From: Prosopocoilus inquinatus
Lineage: Eukaryota > Arthropoda > Insecta > Coleoptera > Lucanidae
Reading direction: 5' to 3'
Assembly: GCA_036172665.1 (NCBI GenBank)
Contig: JAYKNF010000013.1
Coordinates: forward strand, 3,162,001 to 3,226,000
DNA: 64,000 nucleotides
Part shown: piece after piece, positions 22,401 to 37,729 of the stretch
Numbering within the stretch: the stretch's first letter is position 1
Layout of the letters: the number at the start of each line of letters is the position of its first letter
Notes under the pieces: generated by a model
Told to the model about the DNA's origin: nothing
Databases searched by the model: none
Seen by the model: the letters and a program-made list of their open reading frames with translations, nothing else
Position numbers and translations under genes: made by a program

Positions 22401-24839
22401 GATCCTTACTCATCTATCATGTTATTTGACGTTTGGACGGACTCCAGTAACTCTGATGTGAGAAACAAAGTTCTCGGACGCAGCAGAAGCTGGAAATAGT
22501 TTTGAACGAAACAACACGTATTAGCGTTGTTCCTGTGATGTATCTAATCGATCCTTACTCATCTATCATGTTATTTGACGTTTGGACGGACTCCAGTAAC
22601 TCTGATGTGAGATACAAAGTTTTTGGACGCAGCAGCAGCTGGAAATAGTTTTAAACGAAACAACACGTATTAGCGTTGTTCCTGTGCTGTATCTAATCGA
22701 TCCTTACTTATCTATCATGTTATTTGTCGTTTCGATGGACTCCAGTAACTCTGATGTGAGATACGACGTTTTCGGACGCAGCAGAAGCTGGAAATAGTTT
22801 TAAACGAAACAACACGTATTAGCGTTGTTCCTGTGATGTATCTAATCGATCCTTTCTCATATATTATGTTATTTGACGTTTGGATGGACACCAGTAACTC
22901 TGATGTGAGATACGAAGTTCTCGAACGCAGCAGAAGCTGGAAATAGTTTTAAACGAAACAACACGCATTAGCGTTGTTCCTGTGATGTATCTAATCGATC
23001 CTTACTCATCTATCATGTTATTTGACGTTTCGATGGACTCCAGTAACTCTGATGTGAGATACGACGTTTTCGGACGCAGCAGAAGCTGGAAATAGTTTTT
23101 CCGAAACAACACATATTAGCGTGGTTCCTGTGATGTATCTAATCGATCCTTACTTATCTATCATGTTATTTGACGTTTGGATGGACTCCAGTAACTCTGA
23201 TGTGAGATACGAAGTTCTCGGACGCAGCAGAAGCTGGAAATAGTTTTAAACGAAACAACACGCATTAGCGTTGTTCCTGTGATGTATCTAATCGATCCTT
23301 ACTCATCTATCATGTTATTTGGCGTTTCGATGGACTCCAGTAACTCTGATGTGAGATACAAAGTTTACGGACGCAGCAGAAGCTGGAAGTAGTTTTAAAT
23401 GAAACAACACGTATTAGCGTTGTTCCTGTGATGTATCTAATCGATCCTTACTCATCTATCATGTTATTTGACGTTTCGATGGACTCCAGTAACTCTAATG
23501 TGAGATACGAACTTTTCGGACGCAGCAGCAGCTGGAAATAGTTTTAAACGAAACAACACATATTAGCGTTGTTCCTGTGATGTATCTAATCGATCCTTAC
23601 TCATCTATCATGTTATTTGGCGTTTCGATGGACTCCAGTAACTCTGATGTGAGATACAAAGTTCTCGGACGCAGCAGAAGCTGGAAATAGTTTTGAACGA
23701 AACAACACGTATTAGCGTTGTTCCTGTGATGTATCTAAACGATCCTTATTTATCTAACATGTTATTTGACGTTTGGATGGACCCCAGTAAGTCTGATGTG
23801 AGATACAAAGTTTTTGGACGCAGCAGGAGCTGGAAATAGTTTTAAACGAAACAACACGTATTAGCGTTGTTCCTGTGCTGTATCTAATCGATCCTTACTT
23901 ATCTATCATGTTATTTGACGTTTCGATGGACTCCAGTAACTCTGATGTGAGATACGACGTTTTCGGACGCAGCAGAAGCTGGAAATAGTTTTAAACGAAA
24001 TAACACGCATTAGCGATGTTCCTGTGATGTATCTAATCGATCCTTACTCATCTATCATGTTATTTTACGTTTGGATGGACTCCAGTAACTCTGATGTGAG
24101 ATACAAAGTTTTTGGACGCAGCAGAAGCTGGAAATAGTTTTGAACGAAACAACACGTATTAGCGTTGTTCCTGTGATGTATCTAATCGATCCTTACTTAG
24201 CTACAATGTTATTTGACGTTTCGATGGACTCCAGTAACTCTAATGTGAGATACGAAATTTTCGGACGCAGCAGCAGCTGGAAATAGTTTTAAACGAAACA
24301 ACACATATAAGCGTTGTTCCTGTGATGTATCTAATCGATCCTTACTCATCTATCATGTTATTTGACGTTTGGACGGACTCCAGTAACTCTGATGTGAGAT
24401 ACAAATTTCTCGGACGCAGCAGAAGCTGGAAATAGTTTTGAACGAAGCAACACGTATTAGCGTTGTTCCTGTGATGTATCTAAACGATCCTTACTTATCT
24501 AACATATTATATGACGTTTGGATGGACTCCAGTAAGTCTGATGTGAGATACAAAGTTTTTGGACGCAGCAGCAGCTGGAAATAGTTTTAAACGAAACAAC
24601 ACGTATTAGCGTTGTTCCTGTGCTGTATCTAATCGATCCTTACTTATCTATCATATTATTTGACGTTTCGATGGACTCCAGTAACTCTGATGTGAGATAC
24701 GACGTTTTCGGACGCAGCAGAAGCTGGAAATAGTTTTAAACGAAACAGCACATATTAGCGTTGTTCCTGTGATGTATCTAATCGATCCTTACTCATCTAT
24801 CATGTTATTTGACGTTTGGACGGACTCCAGTAACTCTGA

Positions 24840-27230
24840 TGTGAGATACAAAGTTCTCGGGCACATCAGAAGCTGGAAATAGTTTTGAACGAAACAACAC
24901 GTATTAGCGTTGTTCCTGTGATGTATCTAAACGATCCTTACTTATCTAACATGTTATTTGACGTTTGGATGGACTCCAGTAACTCTAATGTGAGATACGA
25001 AATTTTCGGACGCAGCAGCAGCTGGAAATAGTTTTAAACGAAACAACACGCATTAGCGTTGTTCCTGTGATGTATCTAATCGATCCTTACTCATCTCTCA
25101 TGTTATTTGGCGTTTCGATGGACTCCAGTAACTTTGATGTGAGTTACGAAGTTCTCGGACGCAGCTGAAGCTAGAAATAGTTTTAAACGAAACAACACGT
25201 ATTAGCGTTGTTCCTGTGCTGTATCTAATCGATCCTTACTTATCTATCATGTTATTTGACGTTTCGATGGACTCCAGTAACTCTGATGTGAGATACGAAG
25301 TTCTCGGACGCAGCAGAAGCTGGAAATAGTTTTAAACGAAACAACACGCATTAGCGATGTTCCTGTGAAGTATCTAGTCGATCCTTACTCATCTATCATG
25401 TTATTCTACGTTTGGATGGACTCCAGTAACTGTAATGTGAGATACGAAATTTTCGGACGCAGCAGCAGCTGGAAATAGTTTTAAACGAAACAACACATAT
25501 TAGCGTTGTTCCTGTGATGTATCTAATCGATCCTTACTCATCTATCATGTTATTTGACGTTTGGACGGACTCCAGTAACTCTGATGTGAGAAACAAAGTT
25601 CTCGGACGCAGCAGAAGCTGGAAATAGTTTTGAACGAAACAACACGTATTAGCGTTGTTCCTGTGATGTATCTAATCGATTCTTACTCATCTATCATGTT
25701 ATTTGACGTTTGGATGGACACCAGTAACTCTGATGTGAGATACGAAGTTCTCGGACGCAGCAGAAGCTGGAAATAGTTTTAAACGAAACAACACGCATTA
25801 GCGATGTTCCTGTGATGTATCAAATCGATCCTTACTCATCTATCATGTTATTTTACGTTTTGATGGACTCCAGTAACTCTGATGTGAGATACGACGTTTT
25901 CGGACGCAGCAGAAGCTGGAAATAGTTTTAAACGAAACAACACGCATTAGCAATGTTCCTGTGATGTATCTAATCGATCCTTACTCATCTATCATGTTAT
26001 TTTACGTTTGGATGGACTCCAGTAACTCTGATGTGAGATACAAAGTTCTCGGGCACATCAGAAGCTGGAAATAGTTTTGAACGAAACAACACGTATTAGC
26101 GTTGTTCCTGTGATGTATCTAAACGATCCTTACTTATCTAACATGTTATTTGACGTTTGGATGGACTCCAGTAACTCTAATGTGAGATACGAAATTTTCG
26201 GACGCAGCAGCAGCTGGAAATAGTTTTAAACGAAACAACACGCATTAGCGTTGTTCCTGTGATGTATCTAATCGATCCTTACTCATCTCTCATGTTATTT
26301 GGCGTTTCGATGGACTCCAGTAACTTTGATGTGAGTTACGAAGTTCTCGGACGCAGCTGAAGCTAGAAATAGTTTTAAACGAAACAACACGTATTAGCGT
26401 TGTTCCTGTGCTGTATCTAATCGATCCTTACTTATCTATCATGTTATTTGACGTTTCGATGGACTCCAGTAACTCTGATGTGAGATACGAAGTTCTCGGA
26501 CGCAGCAGAAGCTGGAAATAGTTTTAAACGAAACAACACGCATTAGCGATGTTCCTGTGAAGTATCTAGTCGATCCTTACTCATCTATCATGTTATTCTA
26601 CGTTTGGATGGACTCCAGTAACTGTAATGTGAGATACGAAATTTTCGGACGCAGCAGCAGCTGGAAATAGTTTTAAACGAAACAACACATATTAGCGTTG
26701 TTCCTGTGATGTATCTAATCGATCCTTACTCATCTATCATGTTATTTGACGTTTGGACGGACTCCAGTAATTCTGATGTGAGAAACAAAGTTCTCGGACG
26801 CAGCAGAAGCTGGAAATAGTTTTGAACGAAACAACACGTATTAGCGTTGTTCCTGTGATGTATCTAATCGATTCTTACTCATCTATCATGTTATTTGACG
26901 TTTGGATGGACACCAGTAACTCTGATGTGAGATACGAAGTTCTCGGACGCAGCAGAAGCTGGAAATAGTTTTAAACGAAACAACACGCATTAGCGATGTT
27001 CCTGTGATGTATCAAATCGATCCTTACTCATCTATCATGTTATTTTACGTTTGGATGGACTCCAGTAACTCTGATGTGAGATACGACGTTTTCGGACGCA
27101 GCAGAAGCTGGAAATAGTTTTAAACGAAACAACACGCATTAGCAATGTTCCTGTGATGTATCTAATCGATCCTTACTCATCTATCATGTTATTTTACGTT
27201 TGGATGGACTCCAGTAACTCTGATGTGAGA
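24840..27230 (-). repeat. Eight-monomer (1192-bp) tandem duplication
   Basis: The rare variant GGGCACATCAGAAGC occurs at 24859 and 26051, 1192 bp or 8 monomers apart, and the sequence between repeats monomer by monomer. Only a few differences are visible, e.g. TTACGTTTTGATGG near 25854 versus TTACGTTTGGATGG near 27046. It is likely a recent unequal exchange or amplification step. Confidence 0.85.
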
Positions 27231-30200
27231 TACAAAGTTTTTGGACGCAGCAGAAGCTGGAAATAGTTTTGAACGAAACAACAAGTATTAGCGTTGTTCC
27301 TGTGATGTATCTAATCGATCCTTACTTAGCTACTATGTTATTTGGCGTTTCGATGGACTCCAGTAACTTTGATGTGAGATACGACGTTTTCGGACGCAGC
27401 AGAAGCTGGAAATAGTTTTAAACGAAACAACACGCATTAGCGATGTTCCTGTGATGTATCTAATCGATCCTTACTCATCTATCATGTTATTTTACGTTTG
27501 GATGGACTCCAGTAACTCTGATGTGAGATACGACGTTTTCGGACGCAGCAGAAGCTGGAAATAGTTTTAAACGAAACAACACGCATTAGCGATGTAACTG
27601 TGATGTATCTAATCGATCCTTACTCATCTATCATGTTATTTTACGTTTGGATGGACTCCAGTAACTATGATGTGAGATACAAAGTTTTTGGACGCAGCAG
27701 AAGCTGGAAATAGTTTTGAACGAAACAACACGTATTAGCGTTGTTCCTGTGATGTATCTAATCGATCCTTACTTAGCTACTATGTTATTTGACGTTTCGA
27801 TGGACTCCAGTAACTCTAATGTGAGATACGAAATTTTCGGACGCAGCAGCAGCTGGAAATAGTTTTAAACGAAACAACACATATAAGCGTTGTTCCTTTG
27901 ATGTATCTAATCGATCCTTACTCATCTATCATGTTATCTGACGTTTGGACGGACTCCAGTAACTCTGATGTGAGATACAAAGTTCTCGGACGCAGCAGAA
28001 GCTGGAAATAGTTTTGAACGAAGCAACACGTATTAGCGTTGTTCCTGTGATGTATCTAAACGATCCTTACTTATCTAACATATTATATGACGTTTGGATG
28101 GACTCCAGTAAGTCTGATGTGAGATACAAAGTTTTTGGACGCAGCAGCAGCTGGAAATAGTTTTAAACGAAACAACACGTATTAGCGTTGTTCCTGTGCT
28201 GTATCTAATCGATCCTTACTTATCTATCATGTTATTTGACGTTTCGATGGACTCCAGTAACTCTGATGTGAGATACGACGTTTTCGGACGCAGCAGAAGC
28301 TGGAAATAGTTTTAAACGAAACAACACATATTAGCGTGGTTCCTGTGATGTATCTAATCGATCCTTACTCATCTATCATGTTATTTGACGTTTCGATGGA
28401 CTCCAGTAACTCTGATGTGAGATACAAAGTTCTCGGACACAGCAGAAGCTGGAAATAGTTTTGAACGAAACAACACGTATTAGCGTTGTTCCTGTGATGT
28501 ATCTAAACGATCCTTACTTATCTAACATGTTATTTGACGTTTGGATGGACTCCAGTAACTCTAATGTGAGATACGAAATTTTCGGACGCAGCAGCAGCTG
28601 GAAATAGTTTTAAACGAAACAACACGCATTAGCGTTGTTCCTGTGATGTATCTAATCGATCCTTACTCATCTATCATGTTACTTGGCGTTTCGATGGACT
28701 CCAGTAACTTTGATGTGAGATACGAAGTTCTCGGACGCAGCTGAAGCTAGAAATAGTTTTAAACGAAACAACACGTATTAGCGTTGTTCCTGTGATGTAT
28801 CTAATCGATCCTTACTCATCTATCAAGTTATTTGACGTTTGGATGGACTCCAGTAACTCTGATGTGAGATACAATGTTTACGGATGCAGCAGAAGCTGGA
28901 AATAGTTTTGAACGAAACAACACGTATTAGCGTTGTTCCTGTGATGTATCTAATCGATCCTTACTTATCTACTATGTTATTTGACGTTTCGATGGACTCC
29001 AGTAACTATGACGTGAGATACGAAATTTCCGGACGCAGCAGAAGCTGGAAATAGTTTTAAACGAAACAACACGCATTAGCGTTGTTCCTGTGATGTATCT
29101 AATCGATCCTTACTCATCTCTCATGTTATTTGGCGTTTCGATGGACTCCAGTAACTTTAATGTGATATACAAAGTTTTTGGACGCAGCAGAAGCTGGAGG
29201 TAGTTTTGAACGAAACAACACGTATTAGCGTTGTTCCTGTGATGTATCTAATCGATCCTTACTCATCTCTCATGTTATTTGGCGTGTCGATGGACTCCAG
29301 TAACTTTGATGTGAGATACGACGTTTTCGGACGCAGCAGAAGCTGGAAATAGTTTTAAACGAAACAACACGCATTAGCGATGTTCCTGTGATGTATCTAA
29401 TCGATCCTTACTCATCTATCATGTTATTTTACGTTTGGATGGACTCCAGTAACTCTGATGTGAGGTACGACGTTTTCGGACGCAGCAGAAGCTGGAAATA
29501 GTTTTAAACGAAACAACACGCATTAGCGATGTAACTGTGATGTATCTAATCGATCCTTACTTATCTATCATGTTATTTGACGTTTGGATGGACTCCAGTA
29601 ACTCTGATGTGAGATACGAAGTTCTCGGACGCAGCAGAAGCTGGAAATAGTTTTAAACGAAACAACACGCATTAGCGATGTAACTGTGATGTATCTAATC
29701 GATCCTTACTTATCTATCATGTTATTTGACGTTTGGATGGACTCCAGTAACTCTGATGTGAGTTACGAAGTTCTCGGACGCAGCTGAAGCTAGAAATAGT
29801 TTTAAACGAAACAACACGTATTAGCGTTGTTCCTGTGCTGTATCTAATCGATCCTTACTTATCTATCATGTTATTTGACGTTTCGATGGACTCCAGTAAC
29901 TCTGATGTGAGATACGAAGTTCTCGGACGCAGCAGAAGCTGGAAATAGTTTTAAACGAAACAACACGCATTAGCGATGTTCCTGTGAAGTATCTAGTCGA
30001 TCCTTACTCATCTATCATGTTATTCTACGTTTGGATGGACTCCAGTAACTGTAATGTGAGATACGAAATTTTCGGACGCAGCAGCAGCTGGAAATAGTTT
30101 TAAACGAAACAACACATATTAGCGTTGTTCCTGTGATGTATCTAATCGATCCTTACTCATCTATCATGTTATTTGACGTTTGGACGGACTCCAGTAACTC

Positions 30201-33104
30201 TGATGTGAGAAACAAAGTTCTCGGACGCAGCAGAAGCTGGAAATAGTTTTGAACGAAACAACACGTATTAGCGTTGTTCCTGTGATGTATCTAATCGATT
30301 CTTACTCATCTATCATGTTATTTGACGTTTGGATGGACACCAGTAACTCTGATGTGAGATACGAAGTTCTCGGACGCAGCAGAAGCTGGAAATAGTTTTA
30401 AACGAAACAACACGCATTAGCGATGTTCCTGTGATGTATCAAATCGATCCTTACTCATCTATCATGTTATTTTACGTTTGGATGGACTCCAGTAACTCTG
30501 ATGTGAGATACGACGTTTTCGGACGCAGCAGAAGCTGGAAATAGTTTTAAACGAAACAACACGCATTAGCAATGTTCCTGTGATGTATCTAATCGATCCT
30601 TACTCATCTATCATGTTATTTTACGTTTGGATGGACTCCAGTAACTCTGATGTGAGATACAAAGTTTTTGGACGCAGCAGAAGCTGGAAATAGTTTTGAA
30701 CGAAACAACAAGTATTAGCGTTGTTCCTGTGATGTATCTAATCGATCCTTACTTAGCTACTATGTTATTTGGCGTTTCGATGGACTCCAGTAACTTTGAT
30801 GTGAGATACGACGTTTTCGGACGCAGCAGAAGCTGGAAATAGTTTTAAACGAAACAACACGCATTAGCGATGTTCCTGTGATGTATCTAATCGATCCTTA
30901 CTCATCTATCATGTTATTTTACGTTTGGATGGACTCCAGTAACTCTGATGTGAGATACGACGTTTTCGGACGCAGCAGAAGCTGGAAATAGTTTTAAACG
31001 AAACAACACGCATTAGCGATGTAACTGTGATGTATCTAATCGATCCTTACTCATCTATCATGTTATTTTACGTTTGGATGGACTCCAGTAACTATGATGT
31101 GAGATACAAAGTTTTTGGACGCAGCAGAAGCTGGAAATAGTTTTGAACGAAACAACACGTATTAGCGTTGTTCCTGTGATGTATCTAATCGATCCTTACT
31201 TAGCTACTATGTTATTTGACGTTTCGATGGACTCCAGTAACTCTAATGTGAGATACGAAATTTTCGGAAGCAGCAGCAGCTGGAAATAGTTTTAAACGAA
31301 ACAACACATATAAGCGTTGTTCCTTTGATGTATCTAATCGATCCTTACTCATCTATCATGTGATCTGACGTTTGGACGGACTCCAGTAACTCTGATGTGA
31401 GATACAAAGTTCTCGGACGCAGCAGAAGCTGGAAATAGTTTTGAACGAAGCAACACGTATTAGCGTTGTTCCTGTGATGTATCTAAACGATCCTTACTTA
31501 TCTAACATATTATATGACGTTTGGATGGACTCCAGTAAGTCTGATGTGAGATACAAAGTTTTTGGACGCAGCAGCAGCTGGAAATAGTTTTAAACGAAAC
31601 AACACGTATTAGCGTTGTTCCTGTGCTGTATCTAATCGATCCTTACTTATCTATCATGTTATTTGACGTTTCGATGGACTCCAGTAACTCTGATGTGAGA
31701 TACGACGTTTTCGGACGCAGCAGAAGCTGGAAATAGTTTTAAACGAAACAACACATATTAGCGTGGTTCCTGTGATGTATCTAATCGATCCTTACTCATC
31801 TATCATGTTATTTGACGTTTCGATGGACTCCAGTAACTCTGATGTGAGATACAAAGTTCTCGGACACAGCAGAAGCTGGAAATAGTTTTGAACGAAACAA
31901 CACGTATTAGCGTTGTTCCTGTGATGTATCTAAACGATCCTTACTTATCTAACATGTTATTTGACGTTTGGATGGACTCCAGTAACTCTAATGTGAGATA
32001 CGAAATTTTCGGACGCAGCAGCAGCTGGAAATAGTTTTAAACGAAACAACACGCATTAGCGTTGTTCCTGTGATGTATCTAATCGATCCTTACTCATCTA
32101 TCATGTTACTTGGCGTTTCGATGGACTCCAGTAACTTTGATGTGAGATACGAAGTTCTCGGACGCAGCTGAAGCTAGAAATAGTTTTAAACGAAACAACA
32201 CGTATTAGCGTTGTTCCTGTGATGTATCTAATCGATCCTTACTCATCTATCAAGTTATTTGACGTTTGGATGGACTCCAGTAACTCTGATGTGAGATACA
32301 ATGTTTACGGATGCAGCAGAAGCTGGAAATAGTTTTGAACGAAACAACACGTATTAGCGTTGTTCCTGTGATGTATCTAATCGATCCTTACTTATCTACT
32401 ATGTTATTTGACGTTTCGATGGACTCCAGTAACTATGACGTGAGATACGAAATTTCCGGACGCAGCAGAAGCTGGAAATAGTTTTAAACGAAACAGCACG
32501 CATTAGCGTTGTTCCTGTGATGTATCTAATCGATCCTTACTCATCTCTCATGTTATTTGGCGTTTCGATGGACTCCAGTAACTTTAATGTGATATACAAA
32601 GTTTTTGGACGCAGCAGAAGCTGGAGGTAGTTTTGAACGAAACAACACGTATTAGCGTTGTTCCTGTGATGTATCTAATCGATCCTTACTCATCTCTCAT
32701 GTTATTTGGCGTGTCGATGGACTCCAGTAACTTTGATGTGAGATACGACGTTTTCGGACGCAGCAGAAGCTGGAAATAGTTTTAAACGAAACAACACGCA
32801 TTAGCGATGTTCCTGTGATGTATCTAATCGATCCTTACTCATCTATCATGTTATTTTACGTTTGGATGGACTCCAGTAACTCTGATGTGAGGTACGACGT
32901 TTTCGGACGCAGCAGAAGCTGGAAATAGTTTTAAACGAAACAACACGCATTAGCGATGTAACTGTGATGTATCTAATCGATCCTTACTTATCTATCATGT
33001 TATTTGACGTTTGGATGGACTCCAGTAACTCTGATGTGAGATACGAAGTTCTCGGACGCAGCAGAAGCTGGAAATAGTTTTAAACGAAACAACACGCATT
33101 AGCG
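26330..33104 (-). repeat. 23-monomer (3427-bp) tandem duplication
   Basis: Copies at about 26330-29756 and 29757-33104. Three rare variants keep the same offset of 3427: ACAAGTATTAG (27284 and 30711), TATCAAGTTA (28821 and 32248), and GAGTTACG (26333 and 29760). Only a handful of substitutions separate the copies, e.g. ATGTTATCTG/ATGTGATCTG and TCGGACGC/TCGGAAGC near 31270. It is among the youngest amplifications in the window. Confidence 0.85.
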
Positions 33105-33259
33105 TTGTTCCTGTGATGTATCTAATCGATCCTTACTTATCTATCATGTTATTTGACGTTCCGATGGACTCCAGTAACTCTGATGTGAGATACGACGTTT
33201 TCGGACGCAGCAGAAGCTGGAAATAGTTTTAAACGAAATAACACGCATTAGCGATGTTC

Positions 33260-36200
33260 CTGTGATGTATCTAAACGATCCTTATTTATCTAACATGTTA
33301 TTTGACGTTTGGATGGACCCCAGTAAGTCTGATGTGAGATACAAAGTTTTTGGACGCAGCAGGAGCTGGAAATAGTTTTAAACGAAACAACACGTATTAG
33401 CGTTGTTCCTGTGCTGTATCTAATCGATCCTTACTTATCTATCATGTTATTTGACGTTTCGATGGACTCCAGTAACTCTGATGTGAGATAAGACGTTTTC
33501 GGACGCAGCAGAAGCTGGAAATAGTTTTAAACGAAATAACACGCATTAGCGATGTTCCTGTGATGTATCTAATCGATCCTTACTCATCTATCATGTTATT
33601 TTACGTTTGGATGGACTCCAGTAACTCTGATGTGAGATACAAAGTTTTTGGACGCAGCAGAAGCTGGAAATAGTTTTGAACGAAACAACACGTATTAGCG
33701 TTGTTCCTGTGATGTATCTAATCGATCCTTACTTAGCTACAATGTTATTTGACGTTTCGATGGACTCCAGTAACTCTAATGTGAGATACGAAATTTTCGG
33801 ACGCAGCAGCAGCTGGAAATAGTTTTAAACGAAACAACACATATAAGCGTTGTTCCTGTGATGTATCTAATCGATCCTTACTCATCTATCATGTTATTTG
33901 ACGTTTGGACGGACTCCAGTAACTCTGATGTGAGATACAAATTTCTCGGACGCAGCAGAAGCTGGAAATAGTTTTGAACGAAGCAACACGTATTAGCGTT
34001 GTTCCTGTGATGTATCTAAACGATCCTTACTTATCTAACATATTATATGACGTTTGGATGGACTCCAGTAAGTCTGATGTGAGATACAAAGTTTTTGGAC
34101 GCAGCAGCAGCTGGAAATAGTTTTAAACGAAACAACACGTATTAGCGTTGTTCCTGTGCTGTATCTAATCGATCCTTACTTATCTATCATATTATTTGAC
34201 GTTTCGATGGACTCCAGTAACTCTGATGTGAGATACGACGTTTTCGGACGCAGCAGAAGCTGGAAATAGTTTTAAACGAAACAGCACATATTAGCGTTGT
34301 TCCTGTGATGTATCTAATCGATCCTTACTCATCTATCATGTTACTTGACGTTTGGACGGACTCCAGTAACTCTGATGTGAGATACAAAGTTCTCGGGCAC
34401 ATCAGAAGCTGGAAATAGTTTTGAACGAAACAACACGTATTAGCGTTGTTCCTGTGATGTATCTAAACGATCCTTACTTATCTAACATGTTATTTGACGT
34501 TTGGATGGACTCCAGTAACTCTAATGTGAGATACGAAATTTTCGGACGCAGCAGCAGCTGGAAATAGTTTTAAACGAAACAACACGCATTAGCGTTGTTC
34601 CTGTGATGTATCTAATCGATCCTTACTCATCTCTCATGTTATTTGGCGTTTCGATGGACTCCAGTAACTTTGATGTGAGTTACGAAGTTCTCGGACGCAG
34701 CTGAAGCTAGAAATAGTTTTAAACGAAACAACACGTATTAGCGTTGTTCCTGTGCTGTATCTAATCGATCCTTACTTATCTATCATGTTATTTGACGTTT
34801 CGATGGACTCCAGTAACTCTGATGTGAGATACGAAGTTCTCGGACGCAGCAGAAGCTGGAAATAGTTTTAAACGAAACAACACGCATTAGCGATGTTCCT
34901 GTGAAGTATCTAGTCGATCCTTACTCATCTATCATGTTATTCTACGTTTGGATGGACTCCAGTAACTGTAATGTGAGATACGAAATTTTCGGACGCAGCA
35001 GCAGCTGGAAATAGTTTTAAACGAAACAACACATATTAGCGTTGTTCCTGTGATGTATCTAATCGATCCTTACTCATCTATCATGTTATTTGACGTTTGG
35101 ACGGACTCCAGTAACTCTGATGTGAGAAACAAAGTTCTCGGACGCAGCAGAAGCTGGAAATAGTTTTGAACGAAACAACACGTATTAGCGTTGTTCCTGT
35201 GATGTATCTAATCGATTCTTACTCATCTATCATGTTATTTGACGTTTGGATGGACACCAGTAACTCTGATGTGAGATACGAAGTTCTCGGACGCAGCAGA
35301 AGCTGGAAATAGTTTTAAACGAAACAACACGCATTAGCGATGTTCCTGTGATGTATCAAATCTATCCTTACTCATCTATCATGTTATTTTACGTTTGGAT
35401 GGACTCCAGTAACTCTGATGTGAGATACGACGTTTTCGGACGCAGCAGAAGCTGGAAATAGTTTTAAACGAAACAACACGCATTAGCAATGTTCCTGTGA
35501 TGTATCTAATCGATCCTTACTCATCTATCATGTTATTTTACGTTTGGATGGACTCCAGTAACTCTGATGTGAGATACAAAGTTTTTGGACGCAGCAGAAG
35601 CTGGAAATAGTTTTGAACGAAACAACAAGTATTAGCGTTGTTCCTGTGATGTATCTAATCGATCCTTACTTAGCTACTATGTTATTTGGCGTTTCGATGG
35701 ACTCCAGTAACTTTGATGTGAGATACGACGTTTTCGGACGCAGCAGAAGCTGGAAATAGTTTTAAACGAAACAACACGCATTAGCGATGTTCCTGTGATG
35801 TATCTAATCGATCCTTACTCATCTATCATGTTATTTTACGTTTGGATGGACTCCAGTAACTCTGATGTGAGATACGAAGTTTTCGGACGCAGCAGAAGCT
35901 GGAAATAGTTTTAAACGAAACAACACGCATTAGCGATGTAACTGTGATGTATCTAATCGATCCTTACTCATCTATCATGTTATTTTACGTTTGGATGGAC
36001 TCCAGTAACTCTGATGTGAGATACAAAGTTTTTGGACGCAGCAGAAGCTGGAAATAGTTTTGAACGAAACAACACGTATTAGCGTTGTTCCTGTGATGTA
36101 TCTAATCGATCCTTACTTAGCTACTATGTTATTTGACGTTTCGATGGACTCCAGTAACTCTAATGTGAGATACGAAATTTTCGGACGCAGCAGCAGCTGG

Positions 36201-37729
36201 AAATAGTTTTAAACGAAACAACACATATAAGCGTTGTTCCTTTGATGTATCTAATCGATCCTTACTCATCTATCATGTTATCTGACGTTTGGACGGACTC
36301 CAGTAACTCTGATGTGAGATACAAAGTTCTCGGACGCAGCAGAAGCTGGAAATAGCTTTGAACGAAGCAACACGTATTAGCGTTGTTCCTGTGATGTATC
36401 TAAACGATCCTTACTTATCTAACATATTATATGACGTTTGGATGGACTCCAGTAAGTCTGATGTGAGATACAAAGTTTTTGGACGCAGCAGCAGCTGGAA
36501 ATAGTTTTAAACGAAACAACACGTATTAGCGTTGTTCCTGTGCTGTATCTAATCGATCCTTACTTATCTATCATGTTATTTGACGTTTCGATGGACTCCA
36601 GTAACTCTGATGTGAGATACGACGTTTTCGGACGCAGCAGAAGCTGGAAATAGTTTTAAAAGAAACAACACATATTAGCGTGGTTCCTGTGATGTATCTA
36701 ATCGATCCTTACTCATCTATCATGTTATTTGACGTTTCGATGGACTCCAGTAACTCTGATGTGAGATACAAAGTTCTCGGACACAGCAGAAGCTGGAAAT
36801 AGTTTTGAACGAAACAACACGTATTAGCGTTGTTCCTGTGATGTATCTAAACGATCCTTACTTATCTAACATGTTATTTGACGTTTGGATGGACTCCAGT
36901 AACTCTAATGTGAGATACGAAATTTTCGGACGCAGCAGCAGCTGGAAATAGTTTTAAACGAAACAACACGCATTAGCGTTGTTCCTGTGATGTATCTAAT
37001 CGATCCTTACTCATCTATCATGTTACTTGGCGTTTCGATGGACTCCAGTAACTTTGATGTGAGATACGAAGTTCTCGGACGCAGCTGAAGCTAGAAATAG
37101 TTTTAAACGAAACAACACGTATTAGCGTTGTTCCTGTGATGTATCTAATCGATCCTTACTCATCTATCAAGTTATTTGACGTTTGGATGGACTCCAGTAA
37201 CTCTGATGTGAGATACAATGTTTACGGATGCAGCAGAAGCTGGAAATAGTTTTGAACGAAACAACACGTATTAGCGTTGTTCCTGTGATGTATCTAATCG
37301 ATCCTTACTTATCTACTATGTTATTTGACGTTTCGATGGACTCCAGTAACTATGACGTGAGATACGAAATTTCCGGACGCAGCAGAAGCTGGAAATAGTT
37401 TTAAACGAAACAACACGCATTAGCGTTGTTCCTGTGATGTATCTAATCGATCCTTACTCATCTCTCATGTTATTTGGCGTTTCGATGGACTCCAGTAACT
37501 TTAATGTGATATACAAAGTTTTTGGACGCAGCAGAAGCTGGAGGTAGTTTTGAACGAAACAACACGTATTAGCGTTGTTCCTGTGATGTATCTAATCGAT
37601 CCTTACTCATCTATCATGTTATTTGGCGTTTCGATGGACTCCAGTAACTCTGATGTGAGATGCAAAGTTCTCGGACGCAGCAGAAGCTGGAAATAGTTTT
37701 GAACGAAACAACACGTATTAGCGTTGTTC
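33260..37729 (-). repeat. Higher-order block 2 (30 monomers, 4470 bp)
   Basis: Runs from marker 33317 to 37787. Its first part matches block 1 at offset 9536 (for example GGGCACATCAG 24859 and 34395). After the 8-monomer unit it matches at offset 8344, e.g. CTGGAGGTAG 29194 and 37538. So this block holds one copy of the 8-mer where block 1 holds two. Confidence 0.8.

Larger units (their letters stand above)
23724..33259 (-). repeat. Higher-order block 1 (64 monomers)
   Basis: Delimited by the marker GGACCCCAGTAAG at 23781 and 33317, a spacing of 9536 bp or 64 monomers. It contains internal tandem duplications of 8 and 23 monomers. Without those duplications it corresponds to the 30-monomer block that follows. 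Block edges are placed about 57 bp before the marker and are approximate. Confidence 0.75.
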
